Numbered from the stretch's first letter, positions 54,295 to 63,233 are shown. The stretch is DNA of 64,000 nt from Photobacterium lipolyticum (GCF_003026475.1 NZ_PYMC01000002.1:62001-126000); one strand, 5' to 3'. Made by a program: numbers and translations. The notes: generated by a model from the sequence alone, not told the origin.

Positions 54295-54995
54295 AAAGTT
54301 GTTAAGTGTTCCGAAATATTACCAATAAACTCATATGTTAAATAAATAGCAGAGAATGCTAACAAAAATGGAATTATTAGTTCAAAAACAATCAAAATAA
54401 CAAACCTCAAAATCAAACGAATGTACAAATAAAAAGACTTATCAATGTTGCTTTTCCAGTGATCAATAACAGGTTTAACTATTTCATGATTTTCTTTATG
54501 ATTATCAATTACCTTTAGAACGTAATCCTTACATTGTTGAAAGTTCTCATCTGGTGATGATGAACCACTGTAGGGCATAAATTCTAAAGATGCGTTAAAG
54601 TGTTTAGGTGCTTCATCTAGTGTTCTGGCAATGTATGTAACAAGCTTAGTGTATGAATTTACGATTAATCTTTCTCTTTGAAATTTCCAAGCAATAATAT
54701 CAACAAAGAAATTACCCAAATATAAAAGCGAGTAATAAATGACAAATAAACAAGAAATGCCCTTAACTATGTCATTATCAATAGGTTCTTCTTTTGGTAT
54801 GTAAAACCCTAGAAAAGACTTTATCTCCACTTTAAAAATAAAAAGGCAAGAAATTGAAGCTATAAGTAAATTTCTTTTCACTTTTCTTGTTACATCAGAT
54901 AAAGGGTCCTGAAAAAAAACATCATCAAACTTATTACTAGATAACTCCTTATATATTCCATTAGGATCATCTGTATTAACCCCGTACTGCGTCAT
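54267..54995 (-). CDS. AT-rich membrane protein of unknown function
   Basis: A 242-residue protein with about four hydrophobic segments (about 44-65, 78-102, 190-212, 213-232) separated by a charged central region (105-185). I do not recognise it. The coding sequence is much more AT-rich than its neighbours and uses many A/T-ending codons, which suggests horizontal acquisition. It stands alone and carries its own terminator. Confidence 0.6.
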   Translation of the reverse strand: MTQYGVNTDDPNGIYKELSSNKFDDVFFQDPLSDVTRKVKRNLLIASISCLFIFKVEIKSFLGFYIPKEEPIDNDIVKGISCLFVIYYSLLYLGNFFVDIIAWKFQRERLIVNSYTKLVTYIARTLDEAPKHFNASLEFMPYSGSSSPDENFQQCKDYVLKVIDNHKENHEIVKPVIDHWKSNIDKSFYLYIRLILRFVILIVFELIIPFLLAFSAIYLTYEFIGNISEHLTTFFTPPSNTG

Positions 54996-55379
54996 ATATC
55001 CAAAACCCTTGTTCGTAAAATATCAACTCAGCTTCATATCGTGTTATGCCTGCTATTCTACACCGATATATATAGAAAACCACACACTGTACGGGTGAAA
55101 GTTTGCAACAGTTTGAGGGCAATTTCCAGGGTATAAATCGTAGGATTCATTTGAGACAAGAAGCGAGGCCAAAGCCCCATTTTGATATCAAACTTTGAGA
55201 TGGACTCTGCGTTCTAATAGCTATAATCATTCTCGTCACTATCAATCACAGAGTTACTTTACATGCCTTTCCACCGCCAAAGCATGGTCATGAAGAGGCA
55301 TACTGTTGCCATTTTTTGTTGATCACGACACTGGCGCAATAGTTGCTGAATAAATGTCATTTTAATACTTGAGTAAGGA
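54996..55379. other. 384-bp intergenic region
   Basis: No clear gene. A 33-residue frame on the minus strand (55259-55360, MTFIQQLLRQCRDQQKMATV at its start) lacks a ribosome site; it could be a decayed gene end. The region separates the AT-rich membrane protein from the LysR gene. Confidence 0.4.
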
Positions 55380-56396
55380 ATGAGTGTGCGCACCTTACTT
55401 TATGAAGAGAAACAACTTAATATACGAACTACTTCATTTGAAGGACGTTTAGGAGTTCGTAAAGCATTGAAACATTTCGATTTCAATTTACTCAGAGTAC
55501 TTGAGGTGCTACTGGAAGAGCAAAGCGTAACGGCTGCTGCATCGCGATTACACCTTAGCCAATCAGCGGTAAGTAAGCAGCTTACTAGACTTAGAGAGAC
55601 GTTTGGCGATCAATTGTTTGAACGAACAGCTCATGGGCTGAGAGCTACCCCCAGGGCAATGCAATTGGCACCAGAATTACGCCAGGTGTTGAAACAGCTT
55701 GAACAACTTACACGACCGAGCATATTTGAACCATCTATGAGTCAAAGGAAGTTCCGTTTTCACTTGGTTGAAACCGCTTACTCCCTGACATACCCTTTTT
55801 TTATGCCCGATCTGCTCAGTCTAGCGCCTCACGTAAGTTTGCATAGCCAGACATGGAATGATGAAAGCTTAGATAAACTACTGCGGTGTGAAATTGATAT
55901 CGGGATCACTTGCCGAGAGTGGGATGACCGATCTCCTGGACATATGTGTAATATTCCGGAAGAACTGAGTTATGTTGAGTTAGTACGTGATCATCCTATA
56001 TGCATGGTAAGAAAGCATCACCCTTTACTCAACGAGGAATGGAACCTTGATACGTTTTTAAAATATCGCCATATACAAGTCACCTTTGGTGGGTTAGAAC
56101 ACTGGCTACTCGACGATGTATTAAATATTCAACAGCGGTATCGTGATATCGCCGTCAATATGACAGACTTCCATAGTGCAATGCGATTATGTGAACAAAG
56201 CGATTTAATTCTGTGTGCCCCTGCTAAATATGCATTAGAAATGGCTAAACACGATGTACTCCATGTCCTTAATATTCCAACCAGATTGGAGCCTGGTGCA
56301 TATGTTTTGCTTTGGAACAAACATTTTGATCTAGATCCTGGTCATTGCTGGTTGCGGGAGTTAATCGTCAACGGTGTGAATAAGACGATGCCTTAA
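55380..56396 (+). CDS. LysR-family regulator
   Basis: A 338-residue LysR protein. The helix-turn-helix (VTAAASRLHLSQSAVSKQLT) falls at about residues 48-67 because of a roughly 30-residue N-terminal extension; a TTG near residue 30 may be the true start. The ATG at 55380 has AAGGA, so I kept it. The effector domain is NodD/LeuO-like (HPICMVRKHHPL). It lies just upstream of the cobalamin riboswitch operon but has no clear tie to it. Confidence 0.82.
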   Translation: MSVRTLLYEEKQLNIRTTSFEGRLGVRKALKHFDFNLLRVLEVLLEEQSVTAAASRLHLSQSAVSKQLTRLRETFGDQLFERTAHGLRATPRAMQLAPELRQVLKQLEQLTRPSIFEPSMSQRKFRFHLVETAYSLTYPFFMPDLLSLAPHVSLHSQTWNDESLDKLLRCEIDIGITCREWDDRSPGHMCNIPEELSYVELVRDHPICMVRKHHPLLNEEWNLDTFLKYRHIQVTFGGLEHWLLDDVLNIQQRYRDIAVNMTDFHSAMRLCEQSDLILCAPAKYALEMAKHDVLHVLNIPTRLEPGAYVLLWNKHFDLDPGHCWLRELIVNGVNKTMP

Positions 56397-56659
56397 CCAC
56401 AGAAACATGGGTCTAGTCATAAACGTCCTAATTCCAAGACACCATATCCCCCCAGAAGACTTATCTGTTTTGTCGCAGCTGCAGCCTAATTGCAGCTGAA
56501 AATGAGTGCGTTTGTACTTCAATATTACTCTACGGAAAGGCAAATTTAATACCAACAGTATTGTTTTTATTGGCATATTATCAATATTATGATCTAACTC
56601 ATGGACAGAATGTATATCAACAGGCATCTTAACCGCGCCTATAGGTGAAGCGTACTAAG

Positions 56660-56815
56660 AATTACGCTTTTAAAAGGGAACCAAGTGAAAAACTTGGGCT
56701 GTACCCGCAACTGTAATTGGATAGTGAGTAACCACTGCATCCACTGGGATTAACCTGGGAAGGATTGTTACTTCATGATGACCCATAAGCCAGGAAACCT
56801 GCCTCTCGGTATTTA
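56660..56815 (+). ncRNA. Cobalamin (B12) riboswitch
   Basis: Conserved cobalamin-aptamer segments occur in order: GGGAA (56676-56680), GTGAAAAACTTGGGCTG, ACCCGCAACTGTAA, and the B12 box AAGCCAGGAAACCTGCCT (56787-56804). Ends are approximate. It precedes the cbiK operon and would lower its expression when adenosylcobalamin is plentiful. Confidence 0.93.
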
Positions 56816-56843
56816 GTGAGCACACAAGTTCACGCAATAAAAC

Positions 56844-56866
56844 AAGCGAGCGGGTTACTCGAGCTT
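56844..56866 (+). promoter_or_regulatory. Expression-platform hairpin of the riboswitch
   Basis: AAGC-GAG and CTC-(GA)-GCTT form a stem with a 7-nt loop about 40 bp after the B12 box. AATTAGTT follows, with no strong T run. It probably changes fold with the aptamer; whether it stops transcription or translation is unclear. Confidence 0.45.
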
Positions 56867-56967
56867 AATTAGTTAAACAGAACAATCATTTCTATTTAAT
56901 TATCCACTCTTTTTCCCAAAAGCCTGTTTTTGATTAGTTACCACAATCAATTAATAGGATTTTCACC

Positions 56968-57948
56968 ATGAAAAAAACCATTTTCAGTCTGGCCGCGGCC
57001 CTGATGGTAAGCAACATGTCAGTCGCCTCAGCAGCAACTACCTTAAAGAAAGAAGAAAAATCAGCCATCGTACTCGCCGCATTTGGTACCACTTATGATT
57101 CAGCGGTAGGTTCACTACTGGGGATCAAGGAAGAAATCGAAAATGCCTACCCGAATACGCCGGTTCGTTTCGCCTTCACCTCAAATATGATTCGTAAAAA
57201 ATGGCATAGCCGCCAGGACGATGCCGCGTATAAAGCGCAGCATCCTGAAATTCCACAAGAGTTCTACGACGTGAAGAACGTGCTTGGAGCGATGGCAGAT
57301 TTTCAGAATGAGGGATACAAAAATATCGTGGTACAAACAACCCTGCTGTCTCACGGCGAAGAATTCATCGATCTGAAAGCCTATGTCGATGCACTGGCTT
57401 CAATCGAAACCCTGAAAACCAAATGGAAGCCATTCAATAGTGTCGCACTGGGCCGACCTTTAATGGGGACCTGGGGCAACCAATATGAATACCGCCATGA
57501 TATGGAAGTTCTAGTCGAGGCGCTTGCCGGTGACGTAAAAGCCGCGGAAAAAGCCAACTCAGCCCTTGTTTACATGGGACATGGTAATGATCACCTCTCA
57601 ACCGGCCTCTACTACGAACTGGAAGAATTGATGAATGAGAAATATCCCGAGGTCAAAACGTATGTCGGCTTAGTCGAAGGCCATCCTAACTTCGATACGC
57701 TTCTGGATAAAATTAAGCGCGACTCCACCCTAAAAGTCATGATCAAGCCTCTGATGGTGGTAGCCGGCGATCACGCCACTAATGACATGGCAGGTGATGA
57801 GGAAGACTCCTGGAAAGTCATGCTAAGTAACGCGGGTATTTCTGTTACTCCTGTATTAGAAGGCCTCGGCAGCCGCGACAGCGTACAGAAAATTTATTTA
57901 CAGCACTTAAACGATGCCGCAAAAGATACCGGTATTGAGCTGAAATAA
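56968..57948 (+). CDS. cbiK: Exported CbiK-type sirohydrochlorin cobaltochelatase
   Basis: A 326-residue class II chelatase with a clear signal peptide (residues 1-22, cleaved after ASA). The core matches CbiK: AAFGTTYDSAVGSL (about 33-46), TTLLSHGEEFIDL (His near 129), YMGHGNDH, and VVAGDHATNDMAGDEEDSWK with the metal-site His near 269. Cytoplasmic CbiK inserts cobalt into sirohydrochlorin in anaerobic B12 synthesis. A periplasmic form is known in Desulfovibrio (CbiKP), with a proposed role in metal or heme handling. No other cbi genes are present, so its task here may be metal delivery or tetrapyrrole processing beside the transporter that follows. Confidence 0.88.
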   Translation: MKKTIFSLAAALMVSNMSVASAATTLKKEEKSAIVLAAFGTTYDSAVGSLLGIKEEIENAYPNTPVRFAFTSNMIRKKWHSRQDDAAYKAQHPEIPQEFYDVKNVLGAMADFQNEGYKNIVVQTTLLSHGEEFIDLKAYVDALASIETLKTKWKPFNSVALGRPLMGTWGNQYEYRHDMEVLVEALAGDVKAAEKANSALVYMGHGNDHLSTGLYYELEELMNEKYPEVKTYVGLVEGHPNFDTLLDKIKRDSTLKVMIKPLMVVAGDHATNDMAGDEEDSWKVMLSNAGISVTPVLEGLGSRDSVQKIYLQHLNDAAKDTGIELK

Positions 57949-58049
57949 ATGACGCTAATTTAAAAATGATCTGCCTTACGCGGATCATTTTTATCTTTGA
58001 GTTTTGTCCCCTTTCCGACATTCGCCACAATCTAAGGCATACAGCGGTA

Positions 58050-58928
58050 ATGCTATCCCAGACAGAAAATAATCAAGCCAACATTATTGAAGCGAAAGAC
58101 CTCAGTCGTGCTTTCGGTAATCACATGGCCGTCGACCAAGTGAATTTTTCTCTTAACCGGGGAGAAATCTGTGCATTCCTCGGCCCTAACGGCGCGGGTA
58201 AAACCACTATTATCAAGATGCTGACCGGATTACTCGAACCCAGCGGCGGACAGATCCTTTATGAAGGTGAAAAATATCACCCGGACCGACTAACCCTCAA
58301 ACGCCTGATTGGCGTGGTGCCGCAACATAATAATATTGATCGTGAACTTACCCTGGCTGAAAACCTGCGGGTACACGGTTTGCTCTATAACATGCGTGGC
58401 AAGCACCTGTTACAGCGTATCAACGAAAGCCTGGAATTTGCCGGTTTGCAGGAGCACCGTGATAAGCCTTCGGGAAAACTTTCCGGAGGTATGAAACGCA
58501 AACTGGTCATTGCAAGGGCATTGATGCATGAGCCCAAGATCCTGTTTCTGGATGAGCCAACCGTCGGTCTCGATCCCCATAGTCGCCGCAAAATGTGGTC
58601 TTTCTTAGCCCGTATCAACAAGGAACGCAACTGCACCATATTCCTGACCACCCACTATATCGAGGAAGCGGAACGTCTGGCAGAGCGGGTGATCTTTATT
58701 GAGCGTGGAAAAATAATTACCGAAGGCGAACCAGACAGCCTGAAACAGAGCATGGGCCGGTACGTACTAGATATTCAGGCTGATGATATTCAGCAGGAAT
58801 TTTTCGAACAACGTGCAGAAGCTCTGAACCGCCTGGAGCAAATTGATGCTTCGGTAAGTATTCGACAAACAACCCTGGAAGATGTCTTCCTTCATTTGAC
58901 TGGCAAGAGGCTGAACAAAAGTGCTTGA
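58050..58928 (+). CDS. ABC transporter ATPase (ABC-2 type, DrrA/CcmA-like)
   Basis: A 292-residue ATPase: Walker A GPNGAGKTT (about 47-55), signature KLSGGMKRK (about 145-153), Walker B ILFLDEPTVGLDP, and H-loop TTHYIEEAERL. The C-terminal extension is typical of exporter ATPases. The ATG at 58050 is preferred over a longer frame. It overlaps the permease gene by 8 bp. It lies in the B12-riboswitch operon. Confidence 0.9.
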   Translation: MLSQTENNQANIIEAKDLSRAFGNHMAVDQVNFSLNRGEICAFLGPNGAGKTTIIKMLTGLLEPSGGQILYEGEKYHPDRLTLKRLIGVVPQHNNIDRELTLAENLRVHGLLYNMRGKHLLQRINESLEFAGLQEHRDKPSGKLSGGMKRKLVIARALMHEPKILFLDEPTVGLDPHSRRKMWSFLARINKERNCTIFLTTHYIEEAERLAERVIFIERGKIITEGEPDSLKQSMGRYVLDIQADDIQQEFFEQRAEALNRLEQIDASVSIRQTTLEDVFLHLTGKRLNKSA

Positions 58929-59661
58929 TGGTGTACGTGGTATCTACTATCGGGAATGTACCATATTAAGAAAAAAGTTAGTCCGTATCGTTATGGCCGG
59001 TGCCGTGCCGCCTTTCCTCTATCTGATGGCCTTTGGCTATGGCGTGGGGAAAGGCACCTCGGTAGAAGGCATCGACTACCTGACTTTTTTACTTCCCGGT
59101 CTGCTGGCAATGTCCAGTATGAATCAAAGCTATAGCATCGCGACCGAGATCAATATCAGCCGCTTTTATCTGAAGATTTTCGAGGAATTTTTACTCGCGC
59201 CTAATCAGCGCTGGCAGATCATCGCAGGCGAGGTACTGTTCGGGATTACCAAAGGCTTTATTCCCGTGATGATCATTGCCGTATACAGCCTGCTGTGTGG
59301 CGTGCACCTTCACTTTTCCTGGCCCTTTTTCGCGGCCTTGCTGTTTCACCTGAGTGCATTTTCTCAGATCGGATTTATCGTCGCGCTGAAGATGAAAAAC
59401 CATCGGGATCAGGCGACCATGAATGCCTTCATCATCACCCCGATGATGTTTTTATCCGGTACCTTCTTCCCGGTCAATCAGATGCCCGAAATCATTCAGG
59501 CTATGGCCGCAGTGTCTCCTCTGACCTATAGCGCCGGTCTGATCCGCGCGTCATTGCTTGACAGCGGAACATTCAGCTTCTTATCTCTGGGAATTTTATG
59601 CGGCCTTAATGGGGTACTGCTGGTGATCGCAAACCATATTGTACAGCGGGTGGAAACATGA
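58921..59661 (+). CDS. ABC-2 type permease
   Basis: A 246-residue permease with six hydrophobic segments and the ABC-2 end motif SPLTYSAGLIRASLLD (about 200-215). It starts with GTG at 58921, overlapping the ATPase stop. It forms an exporter-type pair with the preceding ATPase. The substrate is unknown; a tetrapyrrole or metal complex is suggested by context. Confidence 0.87.
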   Translation: MLDGVRGIYYRECTILRKKLVRIVMAGAVPPFLYLMAFGYGVGKGTSVEGIDYLTFLLPGLLAMSSMNQSYSIATEINISRFYLKIFEEFLLAPNQRWQIIAGEVLFGITKGFIPVMIIAVYSLLCGVHLHFSWPFFAALLFHLSAFSQIGFIVALKMKNHRDQATMNAFIITPMMFLSGTFFPVNQMPEIIQAMAAVSPLTYSAGLIRASLLDSGTFSFLSLGILCGLNGVLLVIANHIVQRVET

Positions 59662-60608
59662 AACCGGTATTGAGCGTTATCTTTGTCGTCAGCGCCCTGG
59701 TCTTCATGCTGATTGGTCCCAACTGGATCAACCCGCAGAATATGTCAGCCATGGAGCTGAGTATTCTGACTGAGCTACGGGTACCCAGAGTACTGTTTTC
59801 CGCCATTATTGGCGCCATGCTGGGCCTGAGCGGCAGTATTTACCAACTGACGTTGAAAAACCCTCTGGCAGACAGTTTTACCACAGGCGCGGCCTCCTCT
59901 TCGGCTCTCGGTGCTGTCTTGGCCATCGCGATCGGCGTGCCGGTACACTTCATCTCAGTATTTGCCTTTGTCACCGGTATGGCAGGCCTGATGATGGTTT
60001 ATCGCTTGTCGTTGACCAATGGCCGCATCAATCCTATTACCATGATCCTTGCCGGCGTAGTGATGAATGTGGTCGCTTCGGCCGTTATCAGCTTCTCCAA
60101 ATACTATTTTGAAGATTCCCTCAACTCCATCGTCTACTGGCTGATGGGCGGTATCTTCATGGTCAGCTGGGATCGGCTGGCCATCAGCGTAGTGATTTTT
60201 GCCCTGACCTTCATCTTCCTGCATCGCCAGTCGATGAAGCTCAACATTCTGGCGCTGGATGAACATTCTGCCCAAAGCCTCGGTGTCAATGTACACCTGT
60301 TGCGCTCTGTCGTGTTTGTACTGTCAACTCTGCTGGTTTCAGTCGCGGTAAGCTTTTCCGGCATCATTGGCTTTGTCGGGCTGATTGTGCCACATGTTTC
60401 ACGCAGCCTGTTTGGCAGCGACATGAAGCAAAATATTTTCTACTCCAGCCTATTCGGTAGTTTCTTGCTCATGGCTTCAGACACCCTCTCCCGGGTGATC
60501 ATTCCGGGCGGCGCTGAATTGCCTGTCGGTATCATTACCGCCGTCTCTGGCGGCCTGTTCTTCTTCTACCTGCTGCAAACCCGACGGGAGCGTTTCTGGA
60601 ATGGCTAA
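59658..60608 (+). CDS. FecCD/BtuC-type ABC permease
   Basis: A 316-residue permease of the iron-siderophore/heme/B12 import class. ELRVPRVLFSAIIGAMLGLS lies near the N-terminus, GVVMNVVAS in the middle and GLIVPHVSRSLFG near the C-terminus, with about nine to ten helices. It overlaps the preceding gene by 4 bp and the next by 8 bp. With the ATPase and binding protein it forms a complete importer; cobalamin, heme and siderophore are all possible. Confidence 0.9.
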   Translation: MKPVLSVIFVVSALVFMLIGPNWINPQNMSAMELSILTELRVPRVLFSAIIGAMLGLSGSIYQLTLKNPLADSFTTGAASSSALGAVLAIAIGVPVHFISVFAFVTGMAGLMMVYRLSLTNGRINPITMILAGVVMNVVASAVISFSKYYFEDSLNSIVYWLMGGIFMVSWDRLAISVVIFALTFIFLHRQSMKLNILALDEHSAQSLGVNVHLLRSVVFVLSTLLVSVAVSFSGIIGFVGLIVPHVSRSLFGSDMKQNIFYSSLFGSFLLMASDTLSRVIIPGGAELPVGIITAVSGGLFFFYLLQTRRERFWNG

Positions 60609-61338
60609 GATTGAAGTAAATAACCTAACCTATACCCGGGCTCGGTTTTCTTTGGAGCTTGCCTCTCTGCGCATCGAGCCCGGAGAGAAGGTCGCCCTGA
60701 TGGGTGAAAATGGTTGTGGCAAGAGTACGCTGCTGAACTTAATGACAGGCTTGATTGAGCCCCCGCGCAACACAGTCAGCTACCGGGGCAAGGAGCTGCA
60801 ACAGATCCGTCACGGTGAGCGTGCCCGTCTGTTTGCCGTATTGCCGCAGTTTTCCGATATCTCCTTCCCCTTCAGCGTATTTGAAGTTGCGTTATTGGGG
60901 CGCTATGTACACATGACCGGTACCGATTTTAGCGAAGAAGATAAAGCCAAAACACTGGCGCTAATGGAATTGATGGATATTGCCCGTTACAAGGATCACA
61001 GTTATGCGGAGCTATCCGGCGGCGAAAAACGGCGGGTGATGCTGGCCCGGGTGTTGAACCAGGAAGCGCCGGTTATCTATCTTGATGAGCCCAACTCCAG
61101 TCTGGATATCCGTCATACCCTGGAGATATTTCATCATCTGCATCAGTTGCCGCAAACGGTGATCACGTCAGTTCACGACATTAATCTGGCACACCGCTAT
61201 TTTGACCGTTTCCTGTTTTTCAAACAGGGTAAATTATTACACGATGTACGCCGCGAAGGTGTAACAGCCAACCTACTCTCTGAGGTTTACGATGTTTCGG
61301 TTACTACTAACACTGATAGCTTTAGCTTTCGTCCCTAG
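60601..61338 (+). CDS. FecE/BtuD-type ABC ATPase
   Basis: A 245-residue import ATPase: Walker A GENGCGKST (about 35-43), Q-loop LPQFSDISFPF, signature LSGGEKRRVMLAR (about 139-151), Walker B VIYLDEPNSSLD, and H-loop VHDINLAHRYF. It partners the FecCD-type permease. Its 3' end overlaps the binding-protein gene by 47 bp. Confidence 0.9.
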   Translation: MAKIEVNNLTYTRARFSLELASLRIEPGEKVALMGENGCGKSTLLNLMTGLIEPPRNTVSYRGKELQQIRHGERARLFAVLPQFSDISFPFSVFEVALLGRYVHMTGTDFSEEDKAKTLALMELMDIARYKDHSYAELSGGEKRRVMLARVLNQEAPVIYLDEPNSSLDIRHTLEIFHHLHQLPQTVITSVHDINLAHRYFDRFLFFKQGKLLHDVRREGVTANLLSEVYDVSVTTNTDSFSFRP

Positions 61339-62065
61339 CAGTTACGCTTACGAGCGAATTGTACTGCTGGCACCCGCTGCGGGAGACATCCTGATCAAGC
61401 TGGGTGCTCAGGACAAAGTGGTGGGCGTCACCCGCAATAATCATGATTTTCCCGAGGCGTTGCAAGTTGGCTCGCACATCAAGCCTAATATCGAACTGCT
61501 GAAAGGTCTTGACCCGGATCTGCTGATCATCAGCTCCAATCGTTTTTTTTCCCAGCAAATGACAGAACTGATCAAGGCAGAAACCATTATCTATGACCCA
61601 TTAAATCTTGATGAAATTTTGCAGCAGGTAGCGCGCTTTGGTGGGGTTGTTGATAAGCAAAGTGAAGCAACGCAGCTAATCAATGAACTGACCGATATCC
61701 GTAAGCAGATCAAGCCGCTCCAAGATAAGCCATCGGTTGTATTCGAAGTCACGGAAAGCCCGTTTATCATCGCCGGTCAGCGCAGCATCGTGAACGGCAT
61801 CATTGAGGAAGCCGGCGGCAAACTGTTTGCACCTTCAGACCGCAAAATCGCCAAATACAATGTTGAAAGCGTTCTGTACAGCAATCCGGAGTATTACATC
61901 TACCAGGTCGGTCCAATGAACAAGCGCCCCACGCCCCCCTTGGAACGACCGAACTACAAAATTCTGAGCAGTAAGGTCATTAAGGTCGATCAGCTGAGAT
62001 TTTCCCGCGCAACAACAGAGTCATTCAAATTCGCCCTGGAATTGAATCAGAAATTCAGGCTATAA
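61292..62065 (+). CDS. Periplasmic binding protein of the FecCD-type importer
   Basis: A 257-residue BtuF/FhuD-like binding protein with a short signal peptide (residues 1-19, cleaved after SYA). The two-lobed fold shows LAPAAGDILIKLGAQDKVVG and HIKPNIELLKGLDPDLLIIS. GAGG lies before the ATG. The 47-bp overlap with the ATPase gene suggests coupled translation. The ligand is unknown: B12, heme or a metal chelate by context. Confidence 0.87.
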   Translation: MFRLLLTLIALAFVPSSYAYERIVLLAPAAGDILIKLGAQDKVVGVTRNNHDFPEALQVGSHIKPNIELLKGLDPDLLIISSNRFFSQQMTELIKAETIIYDPLNLDEILQQVARFGGVVDKQSEATQLINELTDIRKQIKPLQDKPSVVFEVTESPFIIAGQRSIVNGIIEEAGGKLFAPSDRKIAKYNVESVLYSNPEYYIYQVGPMNKRPTPPLERPNYKILSSKVIKVDQLRFSRATTESFKFALELNQKFRL

Positions 62066-62086
62066 CAAACCCGCTTTTTCCGAGGA

Positions 62087-62156
62087 GGGGGAACGATTCC
62101 CCCCGCTTATCTCTCAGTATTAAAAAAACGCCATCAGTAGTTAACTGACGGCGTTT
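62087..62156 (+). terminator. Two hairpins ending the cbiK-ABC operon
   Basis: GGGGGAA and TTCCCCC (62087-62103) are followed by AAACGCC-ATCAG and CTGAC-GGCGTTT (62126-62156). The second has an A run before it, so it can also end the minus-strand gene at 62210. Confidence 0.75.
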
Positions 62157-62209
62157 ATAGCAAGAAGACTATGCGTTGCTAGCGTTCTCGATGTTGAAGC
62201 AAAAAAGCC

Positions 62210-62458
62210 TTAGTGCGCACGACTTGGTCCATTACGGACAAGATCTTTACCATTATCGTAAACGTCTTGAGTAACCCAACGTGCCAGAATAAGTTGCTGG
62301 CTATTATCGAATACAGCAACAAAAGGGCGGCCATCAGAATTATTGGTTGCCATGCCTACACCTGCAACGTCTTTTAAACCCAGACCACCATTTTCAATAG
62401 ACAATAGAAAACGCTCTAGCTCTTTCAGGTTATTAATTACATCAAGTTCATTATTCAT
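62210..62458 (-). CDS. Small protein of unknown function (82 aa)
   Basis: An 82-residue soluble protein (MNNELDVINNLKELERFLLS at the start) with a β-rich core (GRPFVAVFDNSQQLILARWV). The ATG at 62458 has AGAAAGAG upstream; the longer frame to 62569 has no support. I do not recognise the family. It is convergent with the ABC operon. Confidence 0.6.
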   Translation of the reverse strand: MNNELDVINNLKELERFLLSIENGGLGLKDVAGVGMATNNSDGRPFVAVFDNSQQLILARWVTQDVYDNGKDLVRNGPSRAH

Positions 62459-62738
62459 TTGTTCAACACTCTTTCTTACTTTGCAAATCCACCCGCTTTT
62501 TACAACATACGTCGCTGTCTCACCATTTAATGACGGATAAAGCTGGCGGTTAAAATTTGTTAGAATCACTACCGTTTACCAAGGGACATTAGAGCCTTTA
62601 GAGGTAATGGTTAGCATACTTTACAGGTGATAGATGATGATTGGAACCATGTTTGTGGCAACTGCTTTAAAACATATCAATACAGCAAGGAGATCTTCTG
62701 GCTGCATTATGCTACTTATTTAGTCGATAGAAGCTTTT

Positions 62739-62755
62739 ATACCCAAGTAACCTCA
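62739..62755 (+). repeat. Intergenic motif copy 3
   Basis: ATACCCAAGTAACCTCA, identical to copy 1 at 39041, followed by TGATGCAGGATTCAGAG, which resembles the bases after copy 2. Confidence 0.75.
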
Positions 62756-62769
62756 TGATGCAGGATTCA

Positions 62770-62860
62770 GAGTGATGCCAGCCAGTTCAAAGATAATGTG
62801 GGAAGGAATGACGAACCTTTAGAGTGCATTTGACACAAAATTGGGCTGGCTGGATCACTC
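62770..62860. repeat. Long inverted repeat after motif copy 3
   Basis: GAGTGATGCCAGCCAG (62770-62785) and CTGGCTGGATCACTC (62846-62860) match over about 15 bp with one bulge, across 60 bases. It could be a mobile-element end pair or an RNA stem. Confidence 0.6.
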
Positions 62861-63133
62861 TCCAAGGGCGAGTTGCGACTTCTTATAAAAAATCAACCTT
62901 ACTATATTCAACAGCAGCCAAAATATAGTAAAGCCAGTATTTTAAAATTAATAAATAAGAAATAAACCACCAACCATAGTTATATTTTTCATTCATTTCA
63001 TAGAAATACAAAAATATAAACCGGAAAATACATGCTTATATATTATTAAAGTTAAATTCATCAGTATAACTTCCATACATCTTTTGGAATAAATATCTAC
63101 AATAACTTTCCAACTGTGTTATTGTCTTATCTC

Positions 63134-63229
63134 TCCCTACCGCTTAGTAGGGACTTCTGGTTAACTTCCGATATAACATCTCGGCACGATCTCGTCGCCC
63201 CTCTAAGCCTAAAAATCATATTTAGGCGG
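63134..63229 (+). promoter_or_regulatory. Structured leader that may hide the DUF1611 ribosome site
   Basis: Three hairpins follow one another: TCCCTAC/GTAGGGA (63134-63153); GGCACG/CGT(C)GCC at about 63183-63199; and GCCTAAA/TTTAGGC (63207-63227). The third includes the AGGCGG ribosome site (63224-63229). This suggests translational control by a ligand, protein or temperature. Confidence 0.55.
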
Positions 63230-63233
63230 TACT

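Larger units (their letters stand above)
62459..63233. other. 775-bp intergenic region before the DUF1611 gene
   Basis: No gene seen. It holds the intergenic motif copy 3, a long inverted repeat, an AT-rich stretch (62880-63120) and the structured leader of the next gene. Confidence 0.5.

Noticed and set aside
55259..55360. 33-aa minus-strand frame upstream of the LysR gene
   Set aside because: There is no ribosome site and no recognisable family; kept only as a note in the intergenic entry.
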